Origin: Methylobacter sp.
GTDB taxonomy: Bacteria > Pseudomonadota > Gammaproteobacteria > Methylococcales > Methylomonadaceae
DNA length: 64,000 bases
Reading direction: 5' to 3'
NCBI GenBank assembly: GCA_024636505.1
Contig: JAGXGY010000042.1
Location: 124,001-188,000, forward strand
Under the pieces are notes generated by a model. It was not told the origin of the DNA, made no database searches, and saw only the letters and a list, made by a program, of their open reading frames with translations. A program made the position numbers and the translations under genes. Positions 24,186-33,654 of this stretch are shown piece by piece; position 1 is the first letter of the stretch, and each line of letters opens with the position of its first letter.

Positions 24186-24584
24186 TCAGCTGTTTAACGC
24201 ATCCGCATAGGGCATATCGAAATTAGGAATATGGCTATCCAACCAACCTTTAACCAATTGACCGACGCCTTCGTCAACCTCTGCCTCGCCTGCATGAAAT
24301 TTTGTTTGCAGGCCGGCACAAATACCTACTAAAGCATCATGCTCTTCTTTGTGGCGTTCGTAACCCGCATAATTTTTTGCCTGCATCTCTTTTTCTTCAT
24401 GGGCAAAATGTTCAACGACATATGAAATCAAATCATCTAATTGCGTACCAATTGTTGAGCGTTCTGCTGCGCCTGTTGCCAAATCATACAACTTATTAAG
24501 CTTATCAAATAAAATCTTATGCTCATCATCTGCAAAACTAACATTTGTACCGTATTGAGCTGCTGTCCAAGTAATTAAAGCCAT
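24186..24584 (-). CDS. Bacteriohemerythrin
   Basis: 132-residue single-domain hemerythrin. It starts MALITWTAAQYGTNVSFADDEHK and contains the diiron ligands in DDEHK, HFAHEEKEM, GYERHKEEHD and the late DSHIPNFDM, a complete set of His, Glu and Asp. ATG 24584 with a GAGGAGA site upstream is chosen over a start five codons earlier. Soluble, binds O2 reversibly. In methanotrophs closely related hemerythrins are abundant and have been proposed to deliver O2 to membrane methane monooxygenase; here the neighbour is cytochrome oxidase. Own promoter and terminator. Confidence 0.93.
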   Translation of the reverse strand: MALITWTAAQYGTNVSFADDEHKILFDKLNKLYDLATGAAERSTIGTQLDDLISYVVEHFAHEEKEMQAKNYAGYERHKEEHDALVGICAGLQTKFHAGEAEVDEGVGQLVKGWLDSHIPNFDMPYADALNS

Positions 24585-24754
24585 AACATCTCTCCTCATA
24601 TTTTTATTTATTGTTATTTACCGCAAAAATATTATGGATTATATTCGCATCCGAATCCATCTTTAATTTCCTTATAAACTAGGCTATTTCCCAGCCTACC
24701 CTAAAAAAACGTGTTAATTTTCATCGGCAGACAGTTATATCAGAATAACTTTAC

Positions 24755-24990
24755 TAAAGAGTGTCCGTAAAGCCCGTTCCTTTAGGTGGGGAGTAAGGAT
24801 GCTCTTGACTTTGTTTGTTCATCATTTATAACTTTTTCTGTTGGATGCGCTGTTGCTGCGTATCTCCTGCCATCAGGGTAACTGAGATGGCGTGAAGTAA
24901 GACGATTTTCAGAGTCGTCCCCTTCGGGCATGGAGGGCTGTACTAAGGAATCCCCTTGCTTTAGCTGGGGGTGGATGCAATGCTAACGCA
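24755..24990 (+). mobile_element. Degraded IS200/IS605-type remnant with a TnpB-like tail
   Basis: The gap between the hemerythrin gene and the lipoprotein gene (about 398 bases) holds two similar imperfect hairpin ends with a TTTA loop: around 24773-24791 (CCCGTTCC-TTTA-GGTGGGG) and 24952-24970 (CCCCTTGC-TTTA-GCTGGGG). Such ends are typical of IS200/IS605 family elements. Just before the second, one frame (about 24890-24984) ends with GCTKESPCFSWG, like the (K)ExxxF tail of TnpB proteins, preceded by stops. I read it as a decayed element or a short non-autonomous derivative. It overlaps the last bases of the lipoprotein gene. Confidence 0.4.
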
Positions 24991-26827
24991 GCTTTATCAA
25001 GAAAGTGGGATCAATTCGACAGCCTCCAATTTCGGGCCGATCCAACAAATCCTGTTCGAAATCCCGGTAAGTGGGCAACTGAAAGGCAATGCGCCTAATC
25101 TTACCATCGGAAAATTCAAATTCCATTGCCCCACCTTTAACACGCGGACTGCCTTCTTTAGTAGTAAACAATAAAATACCTGCAGATTTGCCCAAGCTAC
25201 CAGGAACCGGCCGCGCACAACTGAGTTCGCTTAATGACAAGCCTGAAAAGACTTGTGCCAGTTGAAGTGCACTGACAATAACGCCCTCGCCGGGAATAGC
25301 TGCCGCAGTGGACGCGGCCACCTTAGAAAGGACAACCTGTGTAACCGAAGCTTCTACCGGAGGATTCAACATCAATTCCAAGCCGAAATCCCCTAAATGA
25401 TTTTGCAGCAACACACTGCCATCACCCTGTTTTACGGTATTAAGCAAAGGAAACAGTTGCTGCTCCATTTCGGCCTTATTTGGATTCGTCAACACCGCAA
25501 CCAACTGCCGCTCTATCGACTTAAGCGGCATAAATGCGTGCTCTTTTTTTCGGCTTTCCGCTCCCATTTGCTCCCAGTCAGATAGCGTATTAACCGGCAA
25601 CCCCATCGCTTTCATCACGGTAAAATCATCGGCAGTTAAACAGTTGGCAAAATCTCTGCTGCGGTAACGTTCTATGATCTTAGGGCGCAGTTCTTCAGCC
25701 AAAATCTTTTGCCGGCTGATATGGTAATTGTTCCAGTCGCCGCTTTTAGCCAGGAAGTAGTAAATCACCGCATTCCGGTCAAACTTATTAAAACCAAAAT
25801 CCTTCATCACTAACTTCAATTGCCGACACACGCCTTCGACTTCCTGGTAATTATTCCAGTCAGGTTTTACATTCAGTTTTGCCGGATGCGTCGATTGCTC
25901 GAGCAGCTGCTGAAAATTAATGTCTCCCGTTGCGGATTTTATTGGCAAATAACCTATTTCTTCAAATGATAAATCACGCGCATCAGGGATGCCGTCGGCA
26001 CCGGTTTTAAATAATAAAGAAGGCACTATTTCCGGATAAATCTTCAGCTCGCCCAGCTTCGTCGTGTCCGAACCAAACAGATTGAAGCCGCCTTCCGCCA
26101 CATCATAAACATTGAACACCGTCTGGTTAAGCGTTCCCGTTTTACCTGAAAAAAGCGTAGCCATCGGCAGCGAATGCGATTCCGAACTGTGTTTGGCCGA
26201 TTGACGCGCGGCAGGCGCCGCCTCCGCCTGCTGATTGCTCTTTACCCATTGCCCTGCGACCTGCCCCATAATGGCAACGCCCATACCAACGCCGGTCAGC
26301 GCCAGCAAACTACTGGCGGCATTCACATCGCCGACCAAACTCGACACATCCATGTCGCTATTTGCATTGGTGTAAAAATTATAATCCACCACGGTTTCTT
26401 TGCCCGAATCCAGCCGTATCCAAGGTGTCAGATAAAGTTTTTTGGCATCGAAGGTGAAGTTGCACTTACCCGTAGTCGCCTGATACAAAAAACCGGTGGC
26501 TTCACGATTAAACTTGAGCGCCTCATTACGCACATTGTAAATAAGTGCCGCCGATAAATCGCCCTTGCCGTAAGACGGCGTCCTATTCGCACAACCGCCT
26601 TTTAAAACATTATCGCCTTTGAAGTCGAACTCCGAAATCAGCCGCACATAATAGTCATCGCCATCAATAGCTTGAAAGCCCGGCAAAGGCAAAAAATCGC
26701 TAGCTTGCGTCGACGGATGATCAACCACGATTTGACGGGTCGCGGTACATCCTGACAACAATGCGCCGACTATTAACACGGCCTGTACAGATGAGGGTTT
26801 TATAGATAAATAATAGCGAGTCAACAT
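24983..26827 (-). CDS. Large lipoprotein of unknown function
   Basis: 614 residues. A lipoprotein signal ends with LLSGC, lipidated Cys27, and position +2 is Thr, so outer-membrane sorting is expected. A Gly/Ala-rich hydrophobic patch lies at about residues 170-195 (LLALTGVGMGVAIMGQVAGQW). No enzyme motif is visible. Cysteines are few and scattered. The C-terminal part may be one beta-rich domain (AMEFEFSDGKIRRIAFQLP). The gene stands alone between an IS remnant and a divergent diguanylate cyclase gene. I do not recognise the family. Confidence 0.75.
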   Translation of the reverse strand: MLTRYYLSIKPSSVQAVLIVGALLSGCTATRQIVVDHPSTQASDFLPLPGFQAIDGDDYYVRLISEFDFKGDNVLKGGCANRTPSYGKGDLSAALIYNVRNEALKFNREATGFLYQATTGKCNFTFDAKKLYLTPWIRLDSGKETVVDYNFYTNANSDMDVSSLVGDVNAASSLLALTGVGMGVAIMGQVAGQWVKSNQQAEAAPAARQSAKHSSESHSLPMATLFSGKTGTLNQTVFNVYDVAEGGFNLFGSDTTKLGELKIYPEIVPSLLFKTGADGIPDARDLSFEEIGYLPIKSATGDINFQQLLEQSTHPAKLNVKPDWNNYQEVEGVCRQLKLVMKDFGFNKFDRNAVIYYFLAKSGDWNNYHISRQKILAEELRPKIIERYRSRDFANCLTADDFTVMKAMGLPVNTLSDWEQMGAESRKKEHAFMPLKSIERQLVAVLTNPNKAEMEQQLFPLLNTVKQGDGSVLLQNHLGDFGLELMLNPPVEASVTQVVLSKVAASTAAAIPGEGVIVSALQLAQVFSGLSLSELSCARPVPGSLGKSAGILLFTTKEGSPRVKGGAMEFEFSDGKIRRIAFQLPTYRDFEQDLLDRPEIGGCRIDPTFLIKLR

Positions 26828-27052
26828 GCATTAACCTTGTGCCGTCAGTTAAACGGCAAATCAAGAAAAAAAAGAAAAATAATAGAGCTTTCTCAAAGAC
26901 CTTGTCATGTTTTATTTTAGCCAGCCGTCGATGAAGACACCAAAGGCCGAATGTACATAAGAAATCAGGCCAAATTATTGTGTTAAGATGGCAACAAGTG
27001 ATCTACACTTTATTGAGATCTACGACCAAAATTATCAACCGGAAAAACCACC

Positions 27053-28111
27053 ATGATCAAGGAACCTTTTTTTCGCCTCAATCAAGAGCCCGATGCACTC
27101 AATGGCTTTTCCCGCACCATCGCGGAAATCGAATGGTTGCTGCTGGTCTTGATGATGTTTTATCTGGTGGTGGGTCGTATCGAAGACGACGTCAAAACCT
27201 TGTTACTGGGCGGTCTTTGCGCTTTCGCCGCCTTCGTCATGCTATTCCATTATGCCAACTTTTTTTCCAAAGCCAACGTTTGGAAACTGGCTTTAGAAAC
27301 CTGGGTTATGATTTTATTGATAACCTGGTCGGTTTGGCACACCGGCCGCCAGGACAGCTTATTACTTAACCTGTATTTTCTGCCCATTATCACCAGCGCC
27401 CTGGCTTTGGGCAAAGTCACCACATTACTGGAAGTGCTTTTAATCGGCTCTTGTTATGTCTATTTGAGCAGCAGCGGCGCGCCCAACGAAGAGGTCTTTT
27501 CCCTTAGCCAAAGCAGTGCCCTGCTGACCTGGCTGTTCCCTATGCTGCTGGTAGGCTACATCACGACCATGTTGTCCAGCGACATCTATCACGCTTTCAG
27601 CCGCATCAAAACCGTCGCGCAAACCGATGAATTAACTCATCTCAATAACCGAAGGGCTTTCATGGATCACTTGGAAAAACAGTTGCAACAAGCTCGGCGT
27701 AGCGACCATTCTTTCAGCTTGCTGCTGGGGGATTGCGACAATTTAAAAGTTATCAACGACCAATACGGTCACGAAGCCGGTAACCTGCTATTGAAAACCA
27801 TCGCCGACAACTTCCGTCACTGCTTAAGAGGCTGCGACACCGCCGCCCGTTACGGCGGCGATGAATTCACCGTATTATTGCCGGGCACCGACACTGAAGA
27901 TGCCGAACTGGTGGCAAAACGCATCAAAGAAACCTTGGCGGCCACCAGCTTTAGCTACCGGGGCAACACGGTCACCACCAATATCAGTATCGGCATTGCC
28001 ACCTATCCGCAACACGGCGTTACCGCAGAAGCATTGCTGCATCATGCCGATGAAGCCATGTATGTCCGCAAGCGCGAAAGTAAGAGTCAGGTTGCCGTGG
28101 CTACATGTTAG
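27053..28111 (+). CDS. Membrane diguanylate cyclase
   Basis: 352 residues. About six hydrophobic segments in residues 25-180 form a membrane sensor of unassigned type, then a GGDEF domain: DELTHLNNRRAFMD, LLGDCDNLKVINDQYGHEAGN, ARYGGDEFTVLLPG. An RxxD I-site (RGCD) lies five residues before GGDEF. The catalytic and metal residues are intact, so it should make c-di-GMP in response to a membrane or redox signal. Converges with bioD. Confidence 0.88.
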   Translation: MIKEPFFRLNQEPDALNGFSRTIAEIEWLLLVLMMFYLVVGRIEDDVKTLLLGGLCAFAAFVMLFHYANFFSKANVWKLALETWVMILLITWSVWHTGRQDSLLLNLYFLPIITSALALGKVTTLLEVLLIGSCYVYLSSSGAPNEEVFSLSQSSALLTWLFPMLLVGYITTMLSSDIYHAFSRIKTVAQTDELTHLNNRRAFMDHLEKQLQQARRSDHSFSLLLGDCDNLKVINDQYGHEAGNLLLKTIADNFRHCLRGCDTAARYGGDEFTVLLPGTDTEDAELVAKRIKETLAATSFSYRGNTVTTNISIGIATYPQHGVTAEALLHHADEAMYVRKRESKSQVAVATC

Positions 28112-28121
28112 CGGATTGCAG

Positions 28122-28781
28122 TCACAGCTTCAGCTGTTCCGAAAAAAAATCGAAATCGGCAATGCCCCGATAAGGCAACACGCCCAGCAAAGGCGCATCC
28201 ACAGCGATTTTTATCGCGGCTATATTCTCGCCCCGGCTTAACATACCGGAGTCCGTACACATCGCAATCCAACCGGCGCAGTTTACCCCCGACTGGACTA
28301 TCGCCTGATAAGTCAAGCGCGCATGATTGATGCAACCCAGCCTGATGGCGACAACCAAAATGACCGGCAGCGCCAGCGCTATCGCCAAATCGCTATTGGC
28401 TTCCCGTTCATTTAACGGGCTGTACCAGCCTCCCGCGCCCTCAACCACAACCGTGTCCGCCAATTTTTTTAAGCACTCAAACTGGACAAGCAGCTGCGCT
28501 AAATCGGCCGGATTGTTGACGCCGGCAATATGCGGGGACACCGGCAATTCATAGGCGTAGGGATTGATTAAATCGTAATCCACCGGCACTGAAGCGTTTT
28601 CTTGTATCAGCAAGGCATCTTCATTTTTCAATTGCCCGTCCTGCATCGCACAGCCTGCGGCAACCGGCTTCATGCCGACAACCGATTTACCCCGGTTTTG
28701 CAAGTGACGCATCAAGGCAATGGTCGCCCAAGTCTTGCCGACGTCAGTATCCGTGCCGGTTATAAAATAGCCCGTTGCCAT
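28122..28781 (-). CDS. bioD: Dethiobiotin synthetase
   Basis: 219 residues; ATP-dependent closure of the ureido ring of dethiobiotin. P-loop GTDTDVGKTWA at the N-terminus, Lys in MKPVAAG, and VVEGAGGWYSPLN are characteristic. Its ATG shares one base with the bioC TAA stop. Last gene of the bio operon. Confidence 0.95.
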   Translation of the reverse strand: MATGYFITGTDTDVGKTWATIALMRHLQNRGKSVVGMKPVAAGCAMQDGQLKNEDALLIQENASVPVDYDLINPYAYELPVSPHIAGVNNPADLAQLLVQFECLKKLADTVVVEGAGGWYSPLNEREANSDLAIALALPVILVVAIRLGCINHARLTYQAIVQSGVNCAGWIAMCTDSGMLSRGENIAAIKIAVDAPLLGVLPYRGIADFDFFSEQLKL

Positions 28782-29554
28782 TAGCTTACCCTCACCATAA
28801 AGACCTCAAAAGTCGCTGGAATAAATCCACCATTCCGATGCTGCTCATAAGCCGCCATCATCTGCCGCATTTGCGCCTTGGTGGTGATATTTTTGTTACG
28901 TCCCGCCATCACATTATGCGCGCCGATATGTTTGAGCTCTTGCATCAGCGCCAAAACAGAGGCATAGCGGGGCCGGTAAATGCGGATTTCAATGCTTATC
29001 TCGGCGTAACCCGCCTGCTGAAGAAAATGTCTTAACTGCGCTACGCTATGAAACTCATTAACATGGTTGAAGTCGTCAACGTCTGCCCATGCGGCTTTCA
29101 ATTCCTGCAATGTTTGCGGGCCGAATGTCGAAAACACCAGCCGCCCACCCGGTTTCAATACCCGTTTCATCTCGGTAAAAACCGCTTCGATATTGACACA
29201 CCATTGCAACGCAAGATTGGAAAATACGCCGTCGACGCTGTGTCCGGCCAGCGGCAATTGTTCGGCATCGGCGCAGATATAGCTGACATTCGCGGTACCG
29301 GCTAACTTGCTGCGCGCCACCTGCAACATCGGTAAAGCCATATCCAGCGCGATAAGCGATGGCGTATGCGCCAGCAACTCAGACGTTAAAAAACCGGTAC
29401 CGCAACCCACATCCAACAAATCGCCACTCAGGCTCTCGCGGTCGATCATAGCCAGCAGCGCCTTGCCGACAGTGCGCTGCAAGGCGGCAACGCCGTCATA
29501 AGTCACCGAGGCGGCAGCAAACGACTGCCTGATTTTGGCTTTATCCAACTGCAT
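28781..29554 (-). CDS. bioC: Malonyl-ACP O-methyltransferase
   Basis: 257 residues; methylates malonyl-ACP so that the fatty-acid system can build pimeloyl-ACP. SAM motif LLDVGCGTGFLTSELL, DMALPML, and LALQWCVNIEAVFTEMKRVLKPGG are typical. ATG 29554 ([16 protein letters not shown]) matches BioC; the frame is open 63 bases further up inside bioH. Overlaps bioH by 14 bases. Confidence 0.94.
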   Translation of the reverse strand: MQLDKAKIRQSFAAASVTYDGVAALQRTVGKALLAMIDRESLSGDLLDVGCGTGFLTSELLAHTPSLIALDMALPMLQVARSKLAGTANVSYICADAEQLPLAGHSVDGVFSNLALQWCVNIEAVFTEMKRVLKPGGRLVFSTFGPQTLQELKAAWADVDDFNHVNEFHSVAQLRHFLQQAGYAEISIEIRIYRPRYASVLALMQELKHIGAHNVMAGRNKNITTKAQMRQMMAAYEQHRNGGFIPATFEVFMVRVS

Positions 29555-30332
29555 TGTTAGCCATAAACCGGTCAATAATCGCCAGCGTTTCCAGGCTGTG
29601 CGACAAAAACGGCACATGCCCTGCCCTGTCGATAATGTTTAATTCCAAACTTGGTAATAATTGCTGCATTTTTTGACCTACATCCACAGGAACCAAAGCA
29701 TCAAGACTGCCTAAAATGGCCGAAACAGGAAAGTTTAATTCCGATAAAACAGGCCTCATATCGGCCTGCTTTAGTATATTTAAACCACCTTGCAATGTGG
29801 CTTGATCCGGTACAGCACATTCGAACACAGCGGTTTTAAGCGCCTTCAACAACGCCTTTTGATCCGGCAAGCCATTGACTTGCAAGGCTAAAAAACGCAA
29901 CAAGGTCGCCTGACAGTTTTCATTCAACTGTTCGGCAAAAGCATCCAGTAGCAGAACATCCATACCCGGCCATTGGCTTGTTGTGGGAGCGACGCCCACA
30001 AATGCAGGATTCCCCGCCAACATGATCAACGAAGACACCCGCTCAGGATAACGAGCCGCCATATCAAGCACCACTGTCGCGCCCAACGACCAACCCAACC
30101 AGCAACAGCCCTGCTCGGGAATGGCGTTAACCAACTCGGCACTGATCCGTTCCAGTGTAAACGGCTCGATTGCCTCACTATGCCCGTGCCCCGGCAAATC
30201 GACACAAATCACCCGGTAATTAAGCGCCAATTGCCGGGCAAATTCGCGCCAAATGCCGCTGTGCATCGCCCAGCCATGCACCAGCACGATAGGCTTGCCT
30301 TGCCCGAATGTCTCAAGATGAATTTTTGTCAT
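29541..30332 (-). CDS. bioH: Pimeloyl-ACP methyl ester carboxylesterase
   Basis: 263 residues, alpha/beta hydrolase that ends the BioC-BioH cycle. Nucleophile Ser in GWSLGATV, oxyanion [10 protein letters not shown], and catalytic His in [11 protein letters not shown]. The segment after the nucleophile strand, [18 protein letters not shown], is a few residues longer than in E. coli BioH; these extra residues are encoded by a perfect small palindrome (29981-30001). Overlaps bioF by 4 bases. Confidence 0.94.
   Translation of the reverse strand: MTKIHLETFGQGKPIVLVHGWAMHSGIWREFARQLALNYRVICVDLPGHGHSEAIEPFTLERISAELVNAIPEQGCCWLGWSLGATVVLDMAARYPERVSSLIMLAGNPAFVGVAPTTSQWPGMDVLLLDAFAEQLNENCQATLLRFLALQVNGLPDQKALLKALKTAVFECAVPDQATLQGGLNILKQADMRPVLSELNFPVSAILGSLDALVPVDVGQKMQQLLPSLELNIIDRAGHVPFLSHSLETLAIIDRFMANNAVG
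29981..30001. repeat. Palindrome inside bioH
   Basis: TTGTGGG-AGCGACG-CCCACAA: perfect 7-bp arms around 7 bases, lying in frame in bioH. The core TGTGGGAGCG resembles REP-type repeats of gammaproteobacteria. Confidence 0.7.
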
Positions 30333-31498
30333 GTGCGGCCAATCATTGCTCTAGCCAAGGCATCCAGCAATCGGTCGACATCCGGCTCGTCATGCAAGGC
30401 CGAAAAAGTCACCCGCAACCTTGCACCGCCTTGCGGCACGGTCGGCGGACGGATAGCGCTGACCAGAAAACCGGCCTCCAATAAAGCATTGCTGATGTCC
30501 ACCGCTGTTTGACTGTCGCCGATTAAAATGGGTTGAATAGCCGACAACGACGGCATCAAACTTAAGCCCAACTGCTCAGCGCCCTGCCTGAATTGTTCCG
30601 ACAATTTTTTAAGTTTGTCCCGCCGCCAGTTTTCTTCGATGGCAATTTTCAAACTGGTTCGCGTCGCTTCGGCAACCGCCGCCGGTAACGCGGTGGTATA
30701 GATATAAGTGCGGGCTTTTTGGATCAGGGTTTCAATTAATGCCTCGGAACCCGCAACAAACGCACCGAACGTGCCAAAACCCTTGCCCAAAGTGCCCATC
30801 AGCACCGGCACCTCGTCCTGAGTAAAACCGTAATGCTCAACAATCCCGCCGCCCCGCTCGCCGATGACACCCAGTCCATGCGCATCGTCAACCATCAGCC
30901 AGGCACTCTGGTTTTTTGCCGTAAGCGCCAATTCATCCAGCGGCGCAAAATCGCCATCCATGCTGAATACGCCATCAGTGACAATCAGCTTGCGGCCTGC
31001 GGCTTTTTCCAGATTTGCGCTGAGATCAAGCACATCGGCATGCGCATAACGCTTAAAGCGTGCGCCGGACAACAGACCGCCGTCCAACAACGAAGCATGA
31101 TTCAAGCGGTCTTCAAACACCGCATCGCCACGCCCCACTAACGCCGAAATCACGCCGATATTTGCCATGTATCCGGTAGAAAACAATAATACCCGGTCGC
31201 GTCCAGTGAAAGCGGCGAGCTCTTCTTCCAGAGCATGATGAGCCGTGCTATGTCCGCAAATCAAATGCGCAGAACCACTGCCAACCCCGTATTGATCCAC
31301 CCCGGATTTAAACGCGCTGACCACATCGGGATGATCAGCCAGTCCCAGGTAATCATTGCTGCTAAAATTGACGATGTTCCTGCCGTCAATTTCCAGGTTA
31401 GTGCCTTGAGGGGATGCGATGATCCGCCGCGAACGATACAAGCCTTGTTGGGCAATATCGTCCAGGTTGGCGGTTAATTTTGAGAATGGGGTCGTCAT
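30329..31498 (-). CDS. bioF: 8-amino-7-oxononanoate synthase
   Basis: 389 residues, PLP enzyme joining L-alanine and pimeloyl-ACP. Landmarks: [37 protein letters not shown], the PLP-stacking [10 protein letters not shown], and the Schiff-base Lys in [11 protein letters not shown]. Second gene of the bio operon. Confidence 0.95.
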   Translation of the reverse strand: MTTPFSKLTANLDDIAQQGLYRSRRIIASPQGTNLEIDGRNIVNFSSNDYLGLADHPDVVSAFKSGVDQYGVGSGSAHLICGHSTAHHALEEELAAFTGRDRVLLFSTGYMANIGVISALVGRGDAVFEDRLNHASLLDGGLLSGARFKRYAHADVLDLSANLEKAAGRKLIVTDGVFSMDGDFAPLDELALTAKNQSAWLMVDDAHGLGVIGERGGGIVEHYGFTQDEVPVLMGTLGKGFGTFGAFVAGSEALIETLIQKARTYIYTTALPAAVAEATRTSLKIAIEENWRRDKLKKLSEQFRQGAEQLGLSLMPSLSAIQPILIGDSQTAVDISNALLEAGFLVSAIRPPTVPQGGARLRVTFSALHDEPDVDRLLDALARAMIGRT

Positions 31499-31587
31499 TG
31501 GATTTAAGGTTTGTATCCACGAAAGGCATGAAATAAATTACTTTGACTATTTTCGTACTTTTCGCGGACTGCTTTATTTCTCCAGCA

Positions 31588-32556
31588 TCAAGCGTAACTC
31601 GAACCACCGGAATACACGCCCAGCCGCTCAAACAAGGCCAAATCATGATTAGTCATCGGGTTATCGGTGGTCAACAATTTATCACCGTAAAAAATCGAAT
31701 TAGCACCGGCCAGAAAACACAATGCCTGCATTTCATCGCTCATCGCTTTGCGCCCTGCCGACAGCCGCACCCGCGATTTGGGCATCATGATCCGGGCAAC
31801 CGCAATAGTTCTGATAAAAATAATCGGATCCAAGGCTTCAGTCCCCATCAGCGGCGTACCCTCAACCTGCACCAGCATATTAACCGGCACACTTTCCGGA
31901 TGCTTGGGCAAATTCGCCAGTTCGATGAGCAGCTTAGCGCGGTCGACATCGCTCTCGCCCATGCCGACAATGCCGCCGCAACAGATGTTAATCCCGGCAT
32001 CCCTGACCCGCGCCAGCGTATCCAATCGATCCTGATAGGTCCGCGTAGTGATGACTTCAGAATAATAATCTTCCGAGGTATCCAGATTGTGATTGTAATA
32101 ATCCAGTCCGCCCTCTTTTAAGCGGATGGTTTGCGCATCGGTCAACATGCCCAAAGTCACGCAGGTTTCCAGACCCAGCGCTTTAACGCCCTGAACCATT
32201 TCCACCACCCGTTCCACATCCCGATCTTTAGGCTGACGCCAAGCCGCGCCCATGCAAAAACGCGATGCGCCCTGATCTTTAGCCAGTTGCGCCGCCTGTA
32301 AAACCTGATCGACCGGCATTAGCGCCTCGGGCGTCACATCGGAATCGTAGCGCGCGCTTTGCGGGCAATAGCCGCAATCTTCGGAACAGGAGCCGGTTTT
32401 GATGCTCAGCAAACTGCTGATCTGAACTTCATTGGGGTCGAAATTTTCGCGATGTACGCTTTGCGCCTTAAAAATCAGGTCATTAAAAGGCAACGCATAA
32501 AGCGCCTGTACTTCGTCCAACTGCCAGTCATGGCGGATTGCAGGGTTTGCAGACAT
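31588..32556 (-). CDS. bioB: Biotin synthase
   Basis: 322-residue radical-SAM enzyme that inserts sulfur into dethiobiotin. The radical-SAM cysteines are in [34 protein letters not shown] and GGIVGMGES follow. The conserved RLSAGR with its 2Fe-2S Arg is present. First gene of bioB-F-H-C-D; a 72-base gap to the divergent comF must hold both promoters. Confidence 0.96.
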   Translation of the reverse strand: MSANPAIRHDWQLDEVQALYALPFNDLIFKAQSVHRENFDPNEVQISSLLSIKTGSCSEDCGYCPQSARYDSDVTPEALMPVDQVLQAAQLAKDQGASRFCMGAAWRQPKDRDVERVVEMVQGVKALGLETCVTLGMLTDAQTIRLKEGGLDYYNHNLDTSEDYYSEVITTRTYQDRLDTLARVRDAGINICCGGIVGMGESDVDRAKLLIELANLPKHPESVPVNMLVQVEGTPLMGTEALDPIIFIRTIAVARIMMPKSRVRLSAGRKAMSDEMQALCFLAGANSIFYGDKLLTTDNPMTNHDLALFERLGVYSGGSSYA

Positions 32557-32628
32557 TCTGTTAAGCTCCAGTCACTGTAAGTCTTAAACAAAGACAACCG
32601 ATAAATTGGTCAACTTGTTCAAATAAAA

Positions 32629-33462
32629 ATGGTATACAACTGGATCAATATTATACAGGATTACCTGCTGCCGCCTACCTGCATCTTATGCGGAAATGCA
32701 GGATCCCATTCCCGCGACATTTGTCATTCGTGCTATACGCAACTGCCTAAAAATAATCACTGCTGCTATCAATGCGCAGAAATACTGGAAACATCCGCAG
32801 CAGACCCGGCACAATCATGCCAGGCAATCCCTGCCCGGCACCCTTCGGGCGCTTCGCGCACAAAACCGCTTCCGGCGGTTTTGTGCGGTCGCTGCCTGAG
32901 CCGCCAGCCCGCTTTTGATGAGACTGTCGCGCCGTTCATCCATCAAGGTGCCATCCGGCATTTAATCAGCAGCTTAAAATTCGGCGCCAACTACAAGAAT
33001 GCCCGGTTACTGGGCATGTTATTAGCCGACCACCTGACAAATCTGTCTGCAACAGATTTACATCTACCCGAAGGATGTCGGGCAGAAAAGCCCGACATGA
33101 AACAAACCGCCGACCGGCCCGACTTGATTTTACCAGTTCCGCTGCATAAAGCCCGCTATCGCCAGCGAGGCTTCAACCAGGCCATAGAAATTGCCAGAAT
33201 CGTCAGCCGAGAATTACAGATTCCATTAGATCTTAACAGCTGCAAGCGCAATCGCGACACACCTCATCAAACCCGATTACCCGCTAAAAAACGCCGAAAA
33301 AACCTGAAAAATGCGTTTTCAATCATCAATCCCATCCATGCCCGGCACATCGCGATACTTGACGATGTAATGACTACCGGCTCTACTGCCCATGAACTGG
33401 CCTATGTATTGAAAAAAGCCGGCGCTAGCCGAGTAGATGTCTGGGTGTGTGCCAGGGCTTGA
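32629..33462 (+). CDS. comF: ComF-family phosphoribosyltransferase-like protein
   Basis: 277 residues. N-terminal zinc-finger-like cysteines (CILCG, CHSC, CYQC, CGRC) followed by a phosphoribosyltransferase domain with ILDDVMTTGSTAHELA. ComF/GntX proteins support DNA uptake in competent bacteria and sit beside bio genes in many gammaproteobacteria. The gene is longer than usual (about 235-245): two stretches between conserved blocks are encoded by perfect inverted repeats (32857-32887 and 33075-33098) that keep the frame open. Both lie in loops outside the catalytic motif. Confidence 0.9.
   Translation: MVYNWINIIQDYLLPPTCILCGNAGSHSRDICHSCYTQLPKNNHCCYQCAEILETSAADPAQSCQAIPARHPSGASRTKPLPAVLCGRCLSRQPAFDETVAPFIHQGAIRHLISSLKFGANYKNARLLGMLLADHLTNLSATDLHLPEGCRAEKPDMKQTADRPDLILPVPLHKARYRQRGFNQAIEIARIVSRELQIPLDLNSCKRNRDTPHQTRLPAKKRRKNLKNAFSIINPIHARHIAILDDVMTTGSTAHELAYVLKKAGASRVDVWVCARA
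32857..32887. repeat. Inverted repeat inside comF (first)
   Basis: Perfect 13-bp arms 32857-32869 (CGCACAAAACCGC) and 32875-32887 with a 5-base loop, in frame between the zinc-finger cysteines of comF. Confidence 0.8.
33075..33098. repeat. Inverted repeat inside comF (second)
   Basis: Perfect 9-bp arms 33075-33083 (ATGTCGGGC) and 33090-33098 with loop AGAAAA, encoding the extra segment CRAEKPDMK in frame. Confidence 0.75.
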
Positions 33463-33574
33463 TTCGCATCAATCGGTGACTATTTGTTAACAGCCAAGCT
33501 TAAGCCGTTAAAAATACACTGCGGCAATAACTGAAATGATCACTGTCCGCCCTACCCTCTGTTAAATAAGCATA

Positions 33575-33607
33575 AAAAAAGGCCGCATCCTTACGAATGC
33601 GACCCTT
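33575..33607 (-). terminator. Terminator after rpsI
   Basis: Minus-strand stem formed by 33605-33597 and 33588-33580 (GGGTCGCAT with ATGCGGCCT, two G-U pairs) followed by a run of T. Ends the rplM-rpsI transcript; the T-rich left side on the plus strand may also stop comF. Confidence 0.85.
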
Positions 33608-33654
33608 TTTGTTTCCAGGTGCGTAACCTAAGGTTACTACATGGATATAATCGA

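Noticed and set aside
24600-24990. CRISPR array or tRNA in the largest intergenic gap
   Set aside because: No regularly spaced repeats and no cloverleaf; only two hairpins and a TnpB-like tail are visible.
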